Part shown: positions 7,217 to 17,800 of the stretch, one piece after another
Numbering within the stretch: position 1 is the first letter of the stretch
How the letters are laid out: every line of letters begins with the position of its first letter
DNA from: Isochrysis galbana
Taxonomy: Eukaryota > Haptophyta > Isochrysidales > Isochrysidaceae
Length of the DNA: 64,000 bases
Assembly (NCBI GenBank): GCA_018136815.1
Contig: CM030931.1
Span: 1,343,398-1,407,397, forward strand
Direction: 5' to 3'
The notes under the pieces: generated by a model
What the model was told of the DNA's origin: nothing
Databases searched by the model: none
The model's input: only the letters and a program-made list of their open reading frames with translations
Made by a program: the position numbers and the translations under genes

Positions 7217-9525
7217 AGGACACCGTCCAGGGTGGGCCAGCGTCGCGCCTGATGCGATGGGCGCTCAAGTTGTCCGAGTATCGCTTCACCGTCGAGCACA
7301 AGCCGGGCGCTAATCACAAAGACGCGGATGGCGTGTCACGCTTGGTGGCGGCAGACGATGGGACGTCGGAGACGTCCGCTCCTAAGCAGGGGGGTGGGCA
7401 GCTGCTAGCCGCCGTCGTTCCTAGCTCTCGCTCCACCACGGCATCGGATGGGCAGTCGCCAGCCGTCGTTGCCTCTCGTTCTCGTACCACCACGGCATCC
7501 AGTCTGCAAGCTGACGAACGGTCGTCCAGATTGTCCTCTACGACCAGGGATTCTATCAACCTCTCCTACCTCGACGTCGGTACACCTAACGCCGAGGCGC
7601 TCAAGGAGGCACAGGCCGAGGACCCCGACTGCCACGACCTCATTCGCTTCCTCTCCGCGTCTCCTCACAAACCCGATCTCGATCACCGTCGCTTGCGTTG
7701 GCTTAGTCGCGAATCTTCGCGATGCCTGTTGCGATCAGGACTACTCTATCGACGAGTGCCGACGAGAGACGGCGAGAAGCTCTGCCTCTACGTGCCGAAG
7801 ACGATGCGCCGCGCCTACCTCGAAGCCTTTCACGACCACCTGTGCCACCTCGGCGACAACCGAATGGCGCGCCTTTTACGCGACCGATATTTTTGGCCTG
7901 GCATGAACGCAGACGTCTGTGAGCACGTTCGCCAATGCCACGAGTGCACCTTAGCTAAGCCTCCCTTCCGTCACCTCGCAGATCCGAAGGGACCGCAGGT
8001 CGGCGCCTATCCGTTCGACATCGTCTTTTGCGACGTCGTGTCGATGGCTCCCACGCACGACTTCATCAAGGGCTCTCGAGGCTTCGACAAGCTCCTCGTT
8101 TTCGTAGACTCGCTCACTCGTTGGATCGAGGCGGCCCCTCACAACGGCGACCCCTCGAGTGCCGACGCTCTTCACGCCTTCATGTCGTACGTCGTTTCTC
8201 GGCACGGAGTACCAAGGCAACTTCGCTCGGACTCCGGCAGCAATCTCGCTAGTCAACTCACCTCGATCATCCTCGAGCGCACCGGCACCGACTTGCGGCC
8301 GAGCACACCTCATCATCACGAGAGCGTGGGCCTGGTCGAACGAGCTCAGCAAACATTGATCAACATGGCTCGCGCTACTGATGAAGGCGGCGGTCATTGG
8401 GTCGATCATCTCCCGTTCTTTCTAATGAGCATGCGCGCTTCCGCCAATCGCATTACCCGCATGTCGCCTGCTGCCTTGCTCTATGGCCGTGAGCTTCGCC
8501 TGCCTGCACAGCTTTCTGATCCACCTGACACTGGCCCGCCTCCCGAGTTACCTCAGGAAATTCGCTCGTACGCTTGGAAAATGCATTGTCGTTTAAAGGC
8601 GGCGTGGGCCGCGGCTTATGATGCAACTTTAGAATCTCAAGCCGACGCACTCGCTGACACACTACGCACTCACTCTCCCCCTATCCAATTTGCCCCAGGT
8701 GATAGGGTGGTTCGCAAGATTCCAGGACACCGCAACAAGCTCCTCTACCACTACAGCGGACCATACCGCATTGCTGAGGCGCTTGGCGCTGGCCGCTACC
8801 GACTACGCGACCAAGAAAATCGCCTCCTCTCCGAGGAGGTGCATGTGACTAACCTCCGTCCCTACTATACCCTCACAGATGAAGATCCTGTCCAAACAGA
8901 TGAGTATCTGGTGGATTCACTCCTTGACCGCAAGGGTCGAGGTGATTCCAGGCAGTATCTCGTCAAGTGGCGTGGTTACGCGAAAGCTGCGGCCACATGG
9001 GAGCCGCTAGCCGAATTGCTTCGCCGCTGCGAGTCGCTCGTCACCGCCTATGATGATGCTCACCCCTTCCCGCCTCTTCGTAAGCCTCAGATGAGAAAGC
9101 GGGCTGCAGAATCACAATCTCAGACCGTCTCAGCCCCGCCGACGTCGCACGCGATCGAAGCTCCCGTGGGATCCGAGACCACCGGCTTGGATCATCAGGC
9201 CCCGCGCCGCTCGCCTCGCCTCGCACCGTCCTCGCACAGTGGCCCCATTGCTCATGTCTCCCATTCGCCCGTCTCAGCCCGCCCGTCTGTTGCCAACCCT
9301 GCAGGTCCAATGATGCGGCCGCAGCACGCGGTCTTCGTCCTCGGGCAGTGGTGGTACTCGTCGGGGTCGTCGCGCGGTTCCCCGTGGTTTGGCTCCCACG
9401 CATTTGCGCACGCTGCCCTTGCCTCGCCTACCTTCGTTCGCTGTCGCTCCGAGGCTCTCGCACGCCTGTCGCCATCGGATCGCACCCTCGTCTCTCTCCT
9501 CGATACACCCTCTGCGTTCTTCTGA
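7213..9525 (+). CDS. Ty3/gypsy Pol remnant: RNase H end, integrase, chromodomain
   Basis: This 770-codon ORF starts in the RNase H terminus (residues 1-40). An H2C2 zinc-binding module follows at about 204-246 (HDHLCHLGDNRMARLL...CHEC). The integrase core has catalytic D274, D340 and E376 (CDVVSM, RSDSGSN, VERAQQT), the expected D-D-35-E spacing. A chromodomain lies at about 563-610 (EYLVDSLLDRKG...YLVKWRGYAKAAATWEP), which in chromoviruses steers integration to chromatin marks. A low-complexity tail ends at TGA 9523-9525. The integrase is uninterrupted, so this copy or its donor is young. Translation could not start from its own Gag without the missing segment. Confidence 0.88.
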   Translation: MKDTVQGGPASRLMRWALKLSEYRFTVEHKPGANHKDADGVSRLVAADDGTSETSAPKQGGGQLLAAVVPSSRSTTASDGQSPAVVASRSRTTTASSLQADERSSRLSSTTRDSINLSYLDVGTPNAEALKEAQAEDPDCHDLIRFLSASPHKPDLDHRRLRWLSRESSRCLLRSGLLYRRVPTRDGEKLCLYVPKTMRRAYLEAFHDHLCHLGDNRMARLLRDRYFWPGMNADVCEHVRQCHECTLAKPPFRHLADPKGPQVGAYPFDIVFCDVVSMAPTHDFIKGSRGFDKLLVFVDSLTRWIEAAPHNGDPSSADALHAFMSYVVSRHGVPRQLRSDSGSNLASQLTSIILERTGTDLRPSTPHHHESVGLVERAQQTLINMARATDEGGGHWVDHLPFFLMSMRASANRITRMSPAALLYGRELRLPAQLSDPPDTGPPPELPQEIRSYAWKMHCRLKAAWAAAYDATLESQADALADTLRTHSPPIQFAPGDRVVRKIPGHRNKLLYHYSGPYRIAEALGAGRYRLRDQENRLLSEEVHVTNLRPYYTLTDEDPVQTDEYLVDSLLDRKGRGDSRQYLVKWRGYAKAAATWEPLAELLRRCESLVTAYDDAHPFPPLRKPQMRKRAAESQSQTVSAPPTSHAIEAPVGSETTGLDHQAPRRSPRLAPSSHSGPIAHVSHSPVSARPSVANPAGPMMRPQHAVFVLGQWWYSSGSSRGSPWFGSHAFAHAALASPTFVRCRSEALARLSPSDRTLVSLLDTPSAFF

Positions 9526-11240
9526 CAGTCGCGACTGTCACGCCCCTTCAGATATCTCTCAACGCCGTCGTTTACGTTTGATCGCGGTACGGGAACGTAC
9601 GGGAATTCTTTTCCAGTTCCCCCCCGCGGTCGCCGAATTTTCCCCCCCGCGGCCGCCGAATAGTTTCCCCCGCGGGAAGAGAGGTATGGCTCGCCCCCCT
9701 TTCGACCACGGAGGATGGATCTCCCTCCCCTTTCGCTGCGCTCTGTCAGGAGACCCCCGTACCTCGTCGTTAAGCTCGCGCGTGACGTGCCGAGCCCGTC
9801 GCGATATCTCGCCGCCTTTCGCCGTTGGCTGTTCGACTACTCATATATCGAAGAACAGGAGACGCCGCGTTGTGACTTGGGTGCCGCCACACCGCCCAAA
9901 CATCCAGGTAAAACTCTCGTAAAAGAGAGAAGGGGATGGGTTGCAGCGTTGAGTCCTGCGGTCTGCCGCGCCGGCCGCCGATTCTACACCTTATCGTCCG
10001 GACGGGTGTGGTACTTCCTGTCTCTTCGATCGTCGCGCACTATTCTTATAGTTCGTCGTTCGCCGTTCGTCGTTCGTTCTTCGATTCTCGATTCTCGATT
10101 CTCGTCGTTCCGCGTTCTTCGTTTCTCGTTCTTCGATTCATCGTCGATTCTCGATTCTCGTCGTTCCGCGTTCTTCGTTTCTCGTTCTTCGATTCTCGAT
10201 TCTCGTCGTTCCGCGTTCTTCGTTTCTCGCTCTCGATTCTCGATTCTTGTCGTTCCGCGTTCTCCTCGGTCCTCGATTGTTCGTTGTTCGTAATTCGTAA
10301 CTTCTCGGTGCGTCGCTCATCACGTCTTCCGTCTTGGTTCGGCGTTGGGTGCGCGGCTCTCCCTCCATTCGGATTTATTGTTTCATTCGCTCTTCAGATT
10401 TATTGTTTCATTCGCTCTTCGGATTTATTCGCTCTTCGCTCTTGGCTCATTCGGTCTCGTTCAGGATTGCTCTTCTGCCTTTCTCGTGGCTTGCTTGGAG
10501 CTCTCCGATGTCCGTTAGGTTCTCTTCATTTCCTCGCGGGACGCTCGATCCTAGCAGGGGGGTGTTGCATTCGCGAATCGACACTCGTTAGGCTTCGCTC
10601 TTCTCTTCGTCGTTCGGTATTTATCGTTATAATTCTCTCGTTCTCGTTCTCGGTCAAAAGCTTCGCTTGGATGCATGGGATCGTGGGTTGTGGAGCGCCC
10701 TCTCTCTTCCTCTCGAAAGAGAAGGGAAGTTTCCCCACCTTTCTTCCTCCCAGGCGCCTCGCAGATAGGTTTAATTTGCTATCTCCCCTGCGGTTCTTTA
10801 TCTGCTTCTGGGGGCAATCAGGTTTAATTTGCGACCTCTTCGTATCTCCCCCTTAGGCACATCGCACTCCTTTCGTCTTATTTGGTAGGTCTCTTGGAAT
10901 CCTGCGTAGCAAGATTGCCCCTCGATTCCGTTATGGTGCGATTCCCGTTCCAGACAAGATCGCCGACAGATCGCCCTTTGATCGTCGTCCGTTGTTGTCT
11001 GATCGGAGTGTTTGGGTTTGATTTCAGTCGAGTTATGTGAGAAAGTCGTGGGGCGAGAGTCGGGGTGTTTTCCTGGGTGTCGTTGTCCGTCGTCCTGTCG
11101 TCAGTCGTCATCCGTCGTCGCTCTCGCTCTCGTCGCTCTCGCTCTCGTAACACTCAGACCTTACAATCCCTCCTCACCTCGCCAGCCCCTGCCACCACAG
11201 CCCTCCTCACACTCACCCTCGCCTTTCGCCGCTCGTTCCA
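9526..11240 (+). mobile_element. 3' region/LTR and leader of the Ty3/gypsy family
   Basis: Non-coding. It contains CCCCGCGG-rich purine/pyrimidine tracts just after Pol (9610-9690), a minisatellite of TTCTCGATTCTCGTCGTTCC units (about 10070-10270), and a segment at 10563-10735 that recurs inverted at about 16765-16950. From 11240 Gag N-terminal sequence of the same family starts again, so a second, truncated element follows in tandem. Exact LTR ends could not be fixed by eye. Confidence 0.6.
10070..10270 (+). repeat. Minisatellite with TTCGATTCTCG / CGTTCCGCGTTC units
   Basis: Three to four imperfect ~60-bp units of TCGATTCTCGTCGTTCCGCG type are arranged in tandem inside the retroelement 3' region. 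A short inverted piece of the same sequence is found at 21950-22005. Confidence 0.8.
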
Positions 11241-11410
11241 TGTCGCTTTCGCCGCCGTCCTCGCCCTCGCTCAAGCCCGCCTGCCCGCCTTCCTCTGCTG
11301 ACGGGCTTCAGCCCGTCAGCACCTCTGAAGTCGTCTCCTCCGCCGCGCCTGCCGCCGGCATGCATCCTTCCTCATTGCCCTCAGGCCCTATGGGCCAGCC
11401 CAATTCGTCA
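11240..11410 (+). mobile_element. Truncated Gag start of a second Ty3/gypsy copy
   Basis: Beginning with ATG at 11240, the frame reads MSLSPPSSPSLKPACPPSS and then the block ending GMHPSSLPSGPMGQPNSS. It matches the Gag start at 6480-6550 and breaks off at about 11410 into unrelated repeat sequence. Confidence 0.75.
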
Positions 11411-13097
11411 GTTCGGTGCCAGTGCTCGCCACCCCGCGCGCTTGCGCGGGTGTGGTTTGGATGGGTTGGATGGGCTCTGAGAGGGCTTTCTGACGAGCCG
11501 CCTCGGGCGGCGTGGGGCGTCCCAGGTGGGGCGCGGTGGCGAGGGTCGCCTGGGGCTCGGGAGCGGTCGCGGCACGCTCCATAGTTCAAACTATAACAAT
11601 AGTTTTCACCTATTAGAAGCCTATTGTCCCATCTGGGTGGGAGAGCGAGAACCGGAACCGGGCGCGCTCGGCAGTTGAGCGATAGTGAACCGCGGTTACT
11701 ACTAAACCGAGCATTCACACTTGAGCTATCCTGACTAGCTAAGCCCGGAATGGATGTGTTTGCCGCTCGCACCTGGAGGAGCTCGACTGCGACCGGCCTT
11801 AGAGGCTATCCCGAATGTGATATTCATGGTCGAGAAGCCAGCCGAGAAGGGCGAATGCTGCCTGAGAAGGCCCTACCGTAGGGTCAATGGTCAATGTAAT
11901 GTTTAGCTCTGGTGGGGGTGCCAGGTGCCCATCCTCCGAGCCAATCTCCTCTAATACGGGGCACTTTAATCGCTTCCGCCGCTGAGGATGCGCCCGACCT
12001 GATGGAGTGCCCCAAGTAGGCGAATCCGGGCGGCGCCACGATGTTGGAATGTTGGAGCCCACGAGCGACCCAAGCCGACATGGTGGCTGTCGTGGGAGGG
12101 TGGGCTGCTCCACGACGATATGAAGGCAGGTCAATCAGATGATAGCCTCGAGCACGCTTTGCTTGCGGGGAAGAATTGTGAGTGAATGTGAGTATGTGAG
12201 TGGTTGTTGGCTGTCCGTTCGCGCGTTCGCGCGCGCAGCGCGCTATAATTTTGCGGCGTCTGCGCAGTGCGTAGCCCTGGCGTTGCGGCTTGGAAGGGCC
12301 TATGAATACCTTATTAGTAGGTTTCGCGCTTGCAGCTATCTAGATAGATACAGATAGTGGCTCAGGGCTATCTAGATAGATACAGATAGTGCCTTTTGAG
12401 GGGTAGATAGCCTAATATCTAGATAGTTGTCTAACATCTAACATGTTCACAGCCCTACTCTCGATGAGGGAGTCGAGCATCGAGCAGTCGGTCTGGGTCC
12501 CAACTGGCAGCCTGTGGTGCTCCTGGTTTCGCTGGGGCAGGGTTGGATTCAGGTTCTTCTGCCTCCACCAGCTCAGATTCTGCCTCGGATTCTGCTGCCT
12601 CCTCGGACTCGTTGGAGTCTCAGCTTCGTGAGGAGCGGAGGGAGGCGAACCAGAGCCAGGAGTATCGGGTTCCTCTCCTCCCTCCTCTCCTCCCTCCTCC
12701 ACCTCTGTGAGAGGAGGGTCCACAAGCCTGGTGCGGCCAGGCGGAGTGTGGAGGGAGCGAGGGCTGGAAGTCGAGCCACGAGCTGTTGGATGAACGGGAC
12801 GTCGGGCAGGCATGACGCAGCCGCGGGCGGAGCCGGCGCGGGTGGAGCGCCAGCGGTGAGGCCGTGCGTGGCGGCTCTCCGGGAGGGAGAGGGCTCGATC
12901 GCTGGGGGGAGCACCGGAGGTGCTGCCGTCAGCGAAAGAGCGAGAACCGGGCGCGCTCGGCAGTTGAGCGATAGTGAACCGCGGTTACTACTAAACCGAG
13001 CAGTTTTTCCCCCTCTGCTATCACATTCGCTAGGGATGCTCTTCTACAAGTCTACACATCTCTTCTTGACGGAGAAACCCTTCATTTACATCACCCA
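11411..13097. repeat. Mosaic of short repeats; no convincing gene
   Basis: Pieces seen: an ACTATAACAATAG block at 11590 shared with 26905; CCTATTAGAAGCCTATTGTC at 11607 shared with 22590; a 45-bp block (CGGCAGTTGAGCGATAGTG...CTAAACCGAGCA) at 11668-11712 repeated at 12959-13003; and a tandem TATCTAGATAGATACAGATA pair at 12338-12390. A minus-strand frame at 12412-12813 (133 codons, Pro/Ser/Glu-rich) resembles retroelement spacer sequence and is not called as a gene. Confidence 0.55.
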
Positions 13098-14300
13098 ATG
13101 GACGAGTGCCCCCGGTGCAGCGTCGGGCCGGGTTGCTCTACGCAGGTTCGCGAATGGGCACTCTCGCACGGCCAGGGCTTCCTACCTCTGCACCTCGGCC
13201 TCAAGCGGCTCACCGTCTCGCTCCCACTCCTTCTTCGATGCGTCCCCCCGGACAAGAATGTGACTCTGGTAGATGTTGGGGCAGGCATCCACGGACTGGC
13301 GTACCCATGGACGATGAAGGCAACAGGCCTCCATGAGGACGACAGCGATTCGCTCTGGCTTCTTGGCGGCTTCGGGGAGCGTGCCCAAATCCACGCCTTT
13401 GAGCCCAATCCAACCAAGGCTGCTGAGCTCCGACAGGCTTCCAGGAAGCGGTCCTACACATGTAGCTTTGCTGATCAGTTGACAGTGCATACGTCTGCTG
13501 TTGGAGCAGCAGTATCAACAGGGCGGCTCGTCGCCTGCCGAAATACCACCATCATAACGAACGACATGAAGCTTGAAGTGGGTGCGAGCGGCAGTGCTTG
13601 TGGTGGCAGGCAAGGGTTGCTAGCCATCCCAACAAATGTGACTACACTTGATGCCTTTGCATTTCGGAATCTTGCCTCTCCTGAGCTCTTCTATGTCAAG
13701 GTGGACGTAGAGGGAGCCGAGTTACAGGTCTTGGACGGCATGCGCCGCCTGCTCAAGGAAGGCAGAGTAAGTATCGCCTCTTTTGAGTATGCACTAGGAT
13801 GGAATCCACTTTTTGAAGCCCGTCGGCCACTCTCTGCCGTTGAGATCAAGGAATCGCGGAACACGAGTTTGTTTGCGGTGCAGCGCAAGATGAGAGATTT
13901 TGGCTACGATACTTACCTTATCAATAGCCACGGCAAGCGAGTCGTGCTCGTGCCTGTGTCTGGAGCGTATTGGCATGACGACCTCGAGATATGTAACAAC
14001 CGGATTCGCTACTACAGAAGTTGGGGTCAATGGTGCTGGAATGACATTTTGGTAGTTAAGCGCGATAGCTGTGTACAGCGTCTTCTCTTCGAAGAGGTGC
14101 TACCGGCCACTTCGGCTACCGCTCCAACCCGGCGTGCGAGAAGACCACACTGGAGGCCGGACCGGCCCTTTTTCCCTATTCGAGCAAACATCACGTCGAT
14201 TCTGAACCTTTCACAAGAATGCCGCATCAGAAAGAGAAAGAGAGCTGGCTTCTCAGCTCCACATCCGCAAGACATCTTTTCTAAATGCCGATGCATGTGA
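13098..14300 (+). CDS. FkbM-family SAM-dependent methyltransferase
   Basis: This 400-residue single-exon protein carries the FkbM fold. SAM-binding motif I is VDVGAGIHG (about 58-66), the acidic ribose-binding end is HAFEPNP (about 98-104), and the family signature NVTTLDAF...FYVKVDVEGAELQVLDGM lies at about 178-214. Such proteins O-methylate sugars or small molecules; the substrate cannot be read from the sequence. The N-terminal 30 residues carry several Cys and no clear signal peptide. A Cys/Arg-rich tail (360-400) is outside the family core. Start: the first ATG after in-frame upstream stops, only about 100 bp past a repeat block, so the 5' region is largely repeat-derived. Confidence 0.82.
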   Translation: MDECPRCSVGPGCSTQVREWALSHGQGFLPLHLGLKRLTVSLPLLLRCVPPDKNVTLVDVGAGIHGLAYPWTMKATGLHEDDSDSLWLLGGFGERAQIHAFEPNPTKAAELRQASRKRSYTCSFADQLTVHTSAVGAAVSTGRLVACRNTTIITNDMKLEVGASGSACGGRQGLLAIPTNVTTLDAFAFRNLASPELFYVKVDVEGAELQVLDGMRRLLKEGRVSIASFEYALGWNPLFEARRPLSAVEIKESRNTSLFAVQRKMRDFGYDTYLINSHGKRVVLVPVSGAYWHDDLEICNNRIRYYRSWGQWCWNDILVVKRDSCVQRLLFEEVLPATSATAPTRRARRPHWRPDRPFFPIRANITSILNLSQECRIRKRKRAGFSAPHPQDIFSKCRCM

Positions 14301-16250
14301 CCAGTGCTCTGTGGCCTAGACATGTGCTGCCGCTCACAGGTGAGCAAGGCTAGGCTACGTACGCTAGGCGCCTAGTGCCTTACGGCTTCTTCCTTAAGAG
14401 TAGGGGTAGGACGAGAGGGAATAGTCTTATTCTGCCGCCAGTTCGGTGCGCTATTGCGTTCACGTTCCGGGGTATATTTCGTAAGGTCGAATGTCGTGTA
14501 TCGTGTGAAAGATGGCGTCAAGTGTCGGGCACTCGCCTAGATGGAGGGCCAACCTATTGTTATAATATGGGGGCAATGGGGGCGCTCTGCGCCCCCCTCA
14601 CCGGCCACCGGGCACTAACTTCCCTCCGGGGGGCCCGTCAGACACTATCATGCGCTGCCTCATGGCATGGGCTGAGCACTCAACCCACTGACCCAGACCC
14701 CCAGTGAGCGCGGGTCAGGACTCGCACTCCCAGATCCCAGGCCCACTTGGGCCAGCACTCGTACTCACCCTTCCCCCCCTCTCTCGGTCACCAGACAGAC
14801 AAAAAAAAACATCTAAAGATTCTGGGCTACACACCTACTATTGCCGGGTTCTCCCTTCGCTGCTACCACCGCCCTTATCTTCCCTCTCCCCACCTCTTTC
14901 CCTGCCCCCCTTCGTTCCTTTTTCTTCGGTTTCCGGGGTCCGGCCTTGGTACCAACTTGGTACACTACCTAAGGCCTAGTTCGGAGTGTGGGGACCGGGC
15001 AGGCCTTTTGGGTTGTCGCTTATGGCATGCGTGCCCGCCTGGGCTCGCGTGGGTTGTTTAGGTTACGTCGGGCTCGTGGCGTCCCTAATTAATAGTTCCC
15101 TCGTTCGCTGTTTCCCTGGCTTATTCGCCTTCTTTGCTTTGCTTCTTGGTCTCCTCGACAGCGTGTGCTATTCCCAGCTTGGTGGCTAGTTCCACTAGCG
15201 CCTCGCTGGGTCTAACTAAGCCCACCCTTGTCGTTCATATTGAAAACGGGTCTCAAGTCGCTTTTGTCTATTCTTTTTTTGTGGGTTGTCTTCCCATGCC
15301 CGCTTGGGCAGTTCTTGCGGAGTTGGTTTCGTATGCGAAGAGTAGTGCTTTGCTGATTAATTAGCGCGGTGTATCTCTCTATTATTCTTATTAGTATTGA
15401 TTCTTCCGAGAAGGCTATACCGTCGTAAATAATGGATCCTATAAAAGTCTGTAATGATATATCTCCATAATGCTAGTAGATATAATGCGTAGATCGCTTT
15501 CGGGGCGTCCCCCTTTGGGTAGATGAAAGGTTGTCATCAATAATAACGTCTCCCCTATTTCTTTCCGCCTTAGGTGAGAAACGAGCGACTTTATTTAGAC
15601 CTTATTCAGCGCGCCTAGAATATTGGTTATCCCAGGGCACTCGCCTAGGTGCGTCGAGGATTCGTCTGCCTCTCCACATATGCGGCACGTGTTGATTCTA
15701 TCCGGGGATCGATTATAGCTCTGTGAGTTCGAGGGTTTCTGCTACGAGGTTAAGGTTTGTGTTTATTCTTAGCTTACCCTTTTTATCTTCCACGAATATG
15801 GGGGTGCTTACTTAGCTCTATCGGAGTTTTAATCTTTGGTTTTCTTCCCAGGGAAGCCTTGCGGGTTCTCGCAGAGCTATGAGCTATGGAGGATGGAGGT
15901 TTGGCGGGGCGAGGCCTCGCACTAGGGTGGTGAACCTTACGAGCGTGGCTTCTAGAGTTGGTATATGGTGAGATTCGTATGACTCGAATCCTACCCTATA
16001 GAAGTCTCTGATGATGTATTTCTATGCTATTATGCAGAGCTAGCCCCATTGTCCTTGTCGCGCCTTTTGCGTGCGATGTCGCGCAGTGTGTGTGGGTGTT
16101 TTATCCATTTGTGTTGTCTATTCGTGTGTGGGCTCGACCAGAGGACAGCTTCCGCCGCCTTTTGAACACGCGTATGGAACCACTTAGCACTTAGGGGCGG
16201 CCAAAGTTTGTAACCAGTACCTAGGCATTCCATACACTATGTAGTTTACC
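14301..16250. repeat. Repeat-derived intergenic DNA
   Basis: No supported gene. The block at about 14960-15020 (GCCTAGTTCGGAGTGTGGG...GCAGGCCTTTTGGG) recurs at 30580-30625. Paired sequences at 15400-15480 and 15965-16030 (CCTATAAAAGTCTGTAATGA and CCTATAGAAGTCTCTGATGA) suggest an old internal duplication, perhaps of LINE 3' sequence. Confidence 0.45.
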
Positions 16251-16430
16251 ACTGACGAGACGACGTGCCCGAGGTACTCGCCCTTGATGAGGCGGAAGCC
16301 GGCGGCGGCCACCTCGGCCGCGAGCAGCTGAGCGGAGGCGTTGTGCGCGGCCAGGTGGCGGTGCGCGACCTCGAAGGAGAGGGCGGCGGTGCGCCGGAGG
16401 GTGCGGCGCGCGCCGCGATCCCTTATTCAG
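16250..16430 (-). pseudogene. Possible exon fragment, unplaced
   Basis: A GC-rich minus-strand frame reads like ordinary protein (LSFEVAHRHLAAHNASAQLL, AAEVAAAGFRLIKGEYLG) for about 60 codons, with no start and no partner exons nearby. It may be a gene fragment captured by a mobile element. Family unknown. Confidence 0.25.
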
Positions 16431-16759
16431 GTATACAATAAAACCCGCACCGAAACTCGACACATACACACACTGGGAGCCCTCGTTCAAGCCCCCCCCC
16501 CCTCTCCAGACCGTGACAGAGCGCTACAACCAGAAGCGCGCGCACGAGCAGTGGGGGGCATGACGTGCGTTACCGGGCAGCCCTAGATCGACTTAGTGCA
16601 TCTAAGGAACCTCACCTTTATCAACACCCACGACGCTTCATCGGCTCATACTAAGACAATATACCCGCCGATTCCCTATATTCTCGATTCCTTCTCTCTT
16701 CCCTCTCCCTCGCGCGCCTTCCTGTTTGTCTCAAAAAAAAACTGGCACCGAATGAAGGC

Positions 16760-16950
16760 AAGGCGCCTGAGAAAGGTGGGGAAACTTCCCTTCTTCTCTT
16801 CGAGAGTAAGAGAGAGGGCGCTCCACAACCCAAGATCCTATGCGTCCAAGCGAAGCTTTTGACCGAGGACGAGAAAGAGAACGAGAGAATTATAACGATA
16901 ATACCGAACGACGAAGAGAAGCCTAACGAGTGTCGATTCGCGAATGCGAC
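16760..16950 (-). mobile_element. Inverted fragment of the Ty3/gypsy 3' region/LTR
   Basis: Reverse complement of about 10563-10740, including CATTCGCGAATCGACACTCG and the AAAGCTTCGCTTGGA block. It abuts the LINE fragment at about 16950, cutting it off. Confidence 0.8.
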
Positions 16951-17550
16951 ATCTCCCAAATATCGTCATGTAATTGGTAAACGGTGCCAGTCTATTTACC
17001 TTTGCGTCGATTTTGTCAGCCAGCTTCAACCAGAAAGGCTTGAGCGCCTCCGGCGCGCCTAGAGGGACGCCCAAGATGGTCAGGTATTCGTCGTCGTTTA
17101 TCCAGTTGTATTTTCTCATGTCCCACGGGGGCACGGGGGGTTTCGGAGTCTTTGAGATCCCATCCGGAGTCCTTGGAATTTGTTTGTGTTGGTTTTGCCC
17201 CCCGTCGCCCTTTCATGCAGCTCGACCCACTGTAAGGAGTTCCGGAGGCTTTTGTAGTCCCGGGCTATCAGCGCCGTGTCATCGGCGAATTGGCTTATTT
17301 TTAGGCTATAGCTATAGCCGTTCAGGTCGACGCCATTTTTATGTCTTCATCTCCATTGATAGCTCGGGCGAGTGCTTCCGTGGTTAGGAGAAATGTGAGT
17401 GGGGACAGCGGGCAGCCTTGCGGCATGCCACTTCCCACAGTGAAAGGGTAGCTCCTTCCGCCGTTGGTTTTTATCGTACGTATCGGCCGAGCATCCTCGC
17501 TCGTGAGTGCATTCGCCAGCGTCTGGAAGTTTGGCCCGATGTGTTTTCAA
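16951..17550 (-). mobile_element. LINE (non-LTR) reverse-transcriptase fragment
   Basis: Read on the minus strand, the fragment gives non-LTR RT motifs in order: a MPQGCPLSPLTFLLTTEAL motif (about 17360-17430), the catalytic FADD box in ISQFADDTALIARDY (about 17260-17305), and the downstream LTILGVPLG...FWLKLADKI and TIFGR segments (about 16960-17100). At least two frameshifts occur, between the QGCPLSP and FADD blocks and again before LGVPLG, so it is dead. It is truncated at both ends; the 3' side stops at the gypsy fragment. Confidence 0.85.
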
Positions 17551-17800
17551 GAGGAAAAGGACAATGCATCAGAGGCCGTCATTAAGGCTTCATATCAATT
17601 GAATGTAACAACGTTGCTTCATAGTGGCAGAGCTGAGACCTGATCTAACCTTATTAACACCTTCGAAGAAAACTCAGCTCTCTTTCAGTGCAGAACGAGA
17701 CACGACAAAAGCTCACGTCAAAAGTGGATAAAGGTGGACTTGGGCCCGGCGCCCGCGCCTGCATATCACCGCTTACTAGTGCCGCTGCAGAGTATATTCC
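17551..17800. other. Intergenic, 3' flank of the lumen-protein gene
   Basis: No coding frame or recognisable element. It is less GC-rich than its neighbours and should contain the 3' UTR of the minus-strand gene. Confidence 0.4.

Larger units (their letters stand above)
6420..9525 (+). mobile_element. Ty3/gypsy chromodomain retrotransposon, internally deleted
   Basis: A Gag-like Pro/Ser-rich ORF (6497-7216) runs directly into a Pol ORF (7213-9525). Protease, reverse transcriptase and most of RNase H are missing: Pol opens at the very end of RNase H (YRFTVEHKPGANHKDADGVS). Integrase, chromodomain and 3' sequence are intact. The joint at about 7195-7235 is therefore a deletion in the element or a collapse in the assembly. 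Gag sequence of the same family recurs at 11.24-11.41, 31.17-31.27 (-) and 32.38-32.49 kb. Confidence 0.88.

Noticed and set aside
9936-10856. 306-codon Ser/Arg/Phe-rich ORF
   Set aside because: Driven by the TTCGATTCTCG minisatellite and retroelement 3' sequence; no domain.
11660-11715. Repeated 45-bp block CGGCAGTTGAGCGATAGTG... as a possible tRNA
   Set aside because: No T-loop GTTCRA box or clover-leaf pairing could be drawn; the second copy at 12959 shows it is just a repeat.
12514-13263. 249-codon ORF overlapping the FkbM gene start
   Set aside because: Crosses repeat blocks in a different frame and overlaps the well-supported methyltransferase start.
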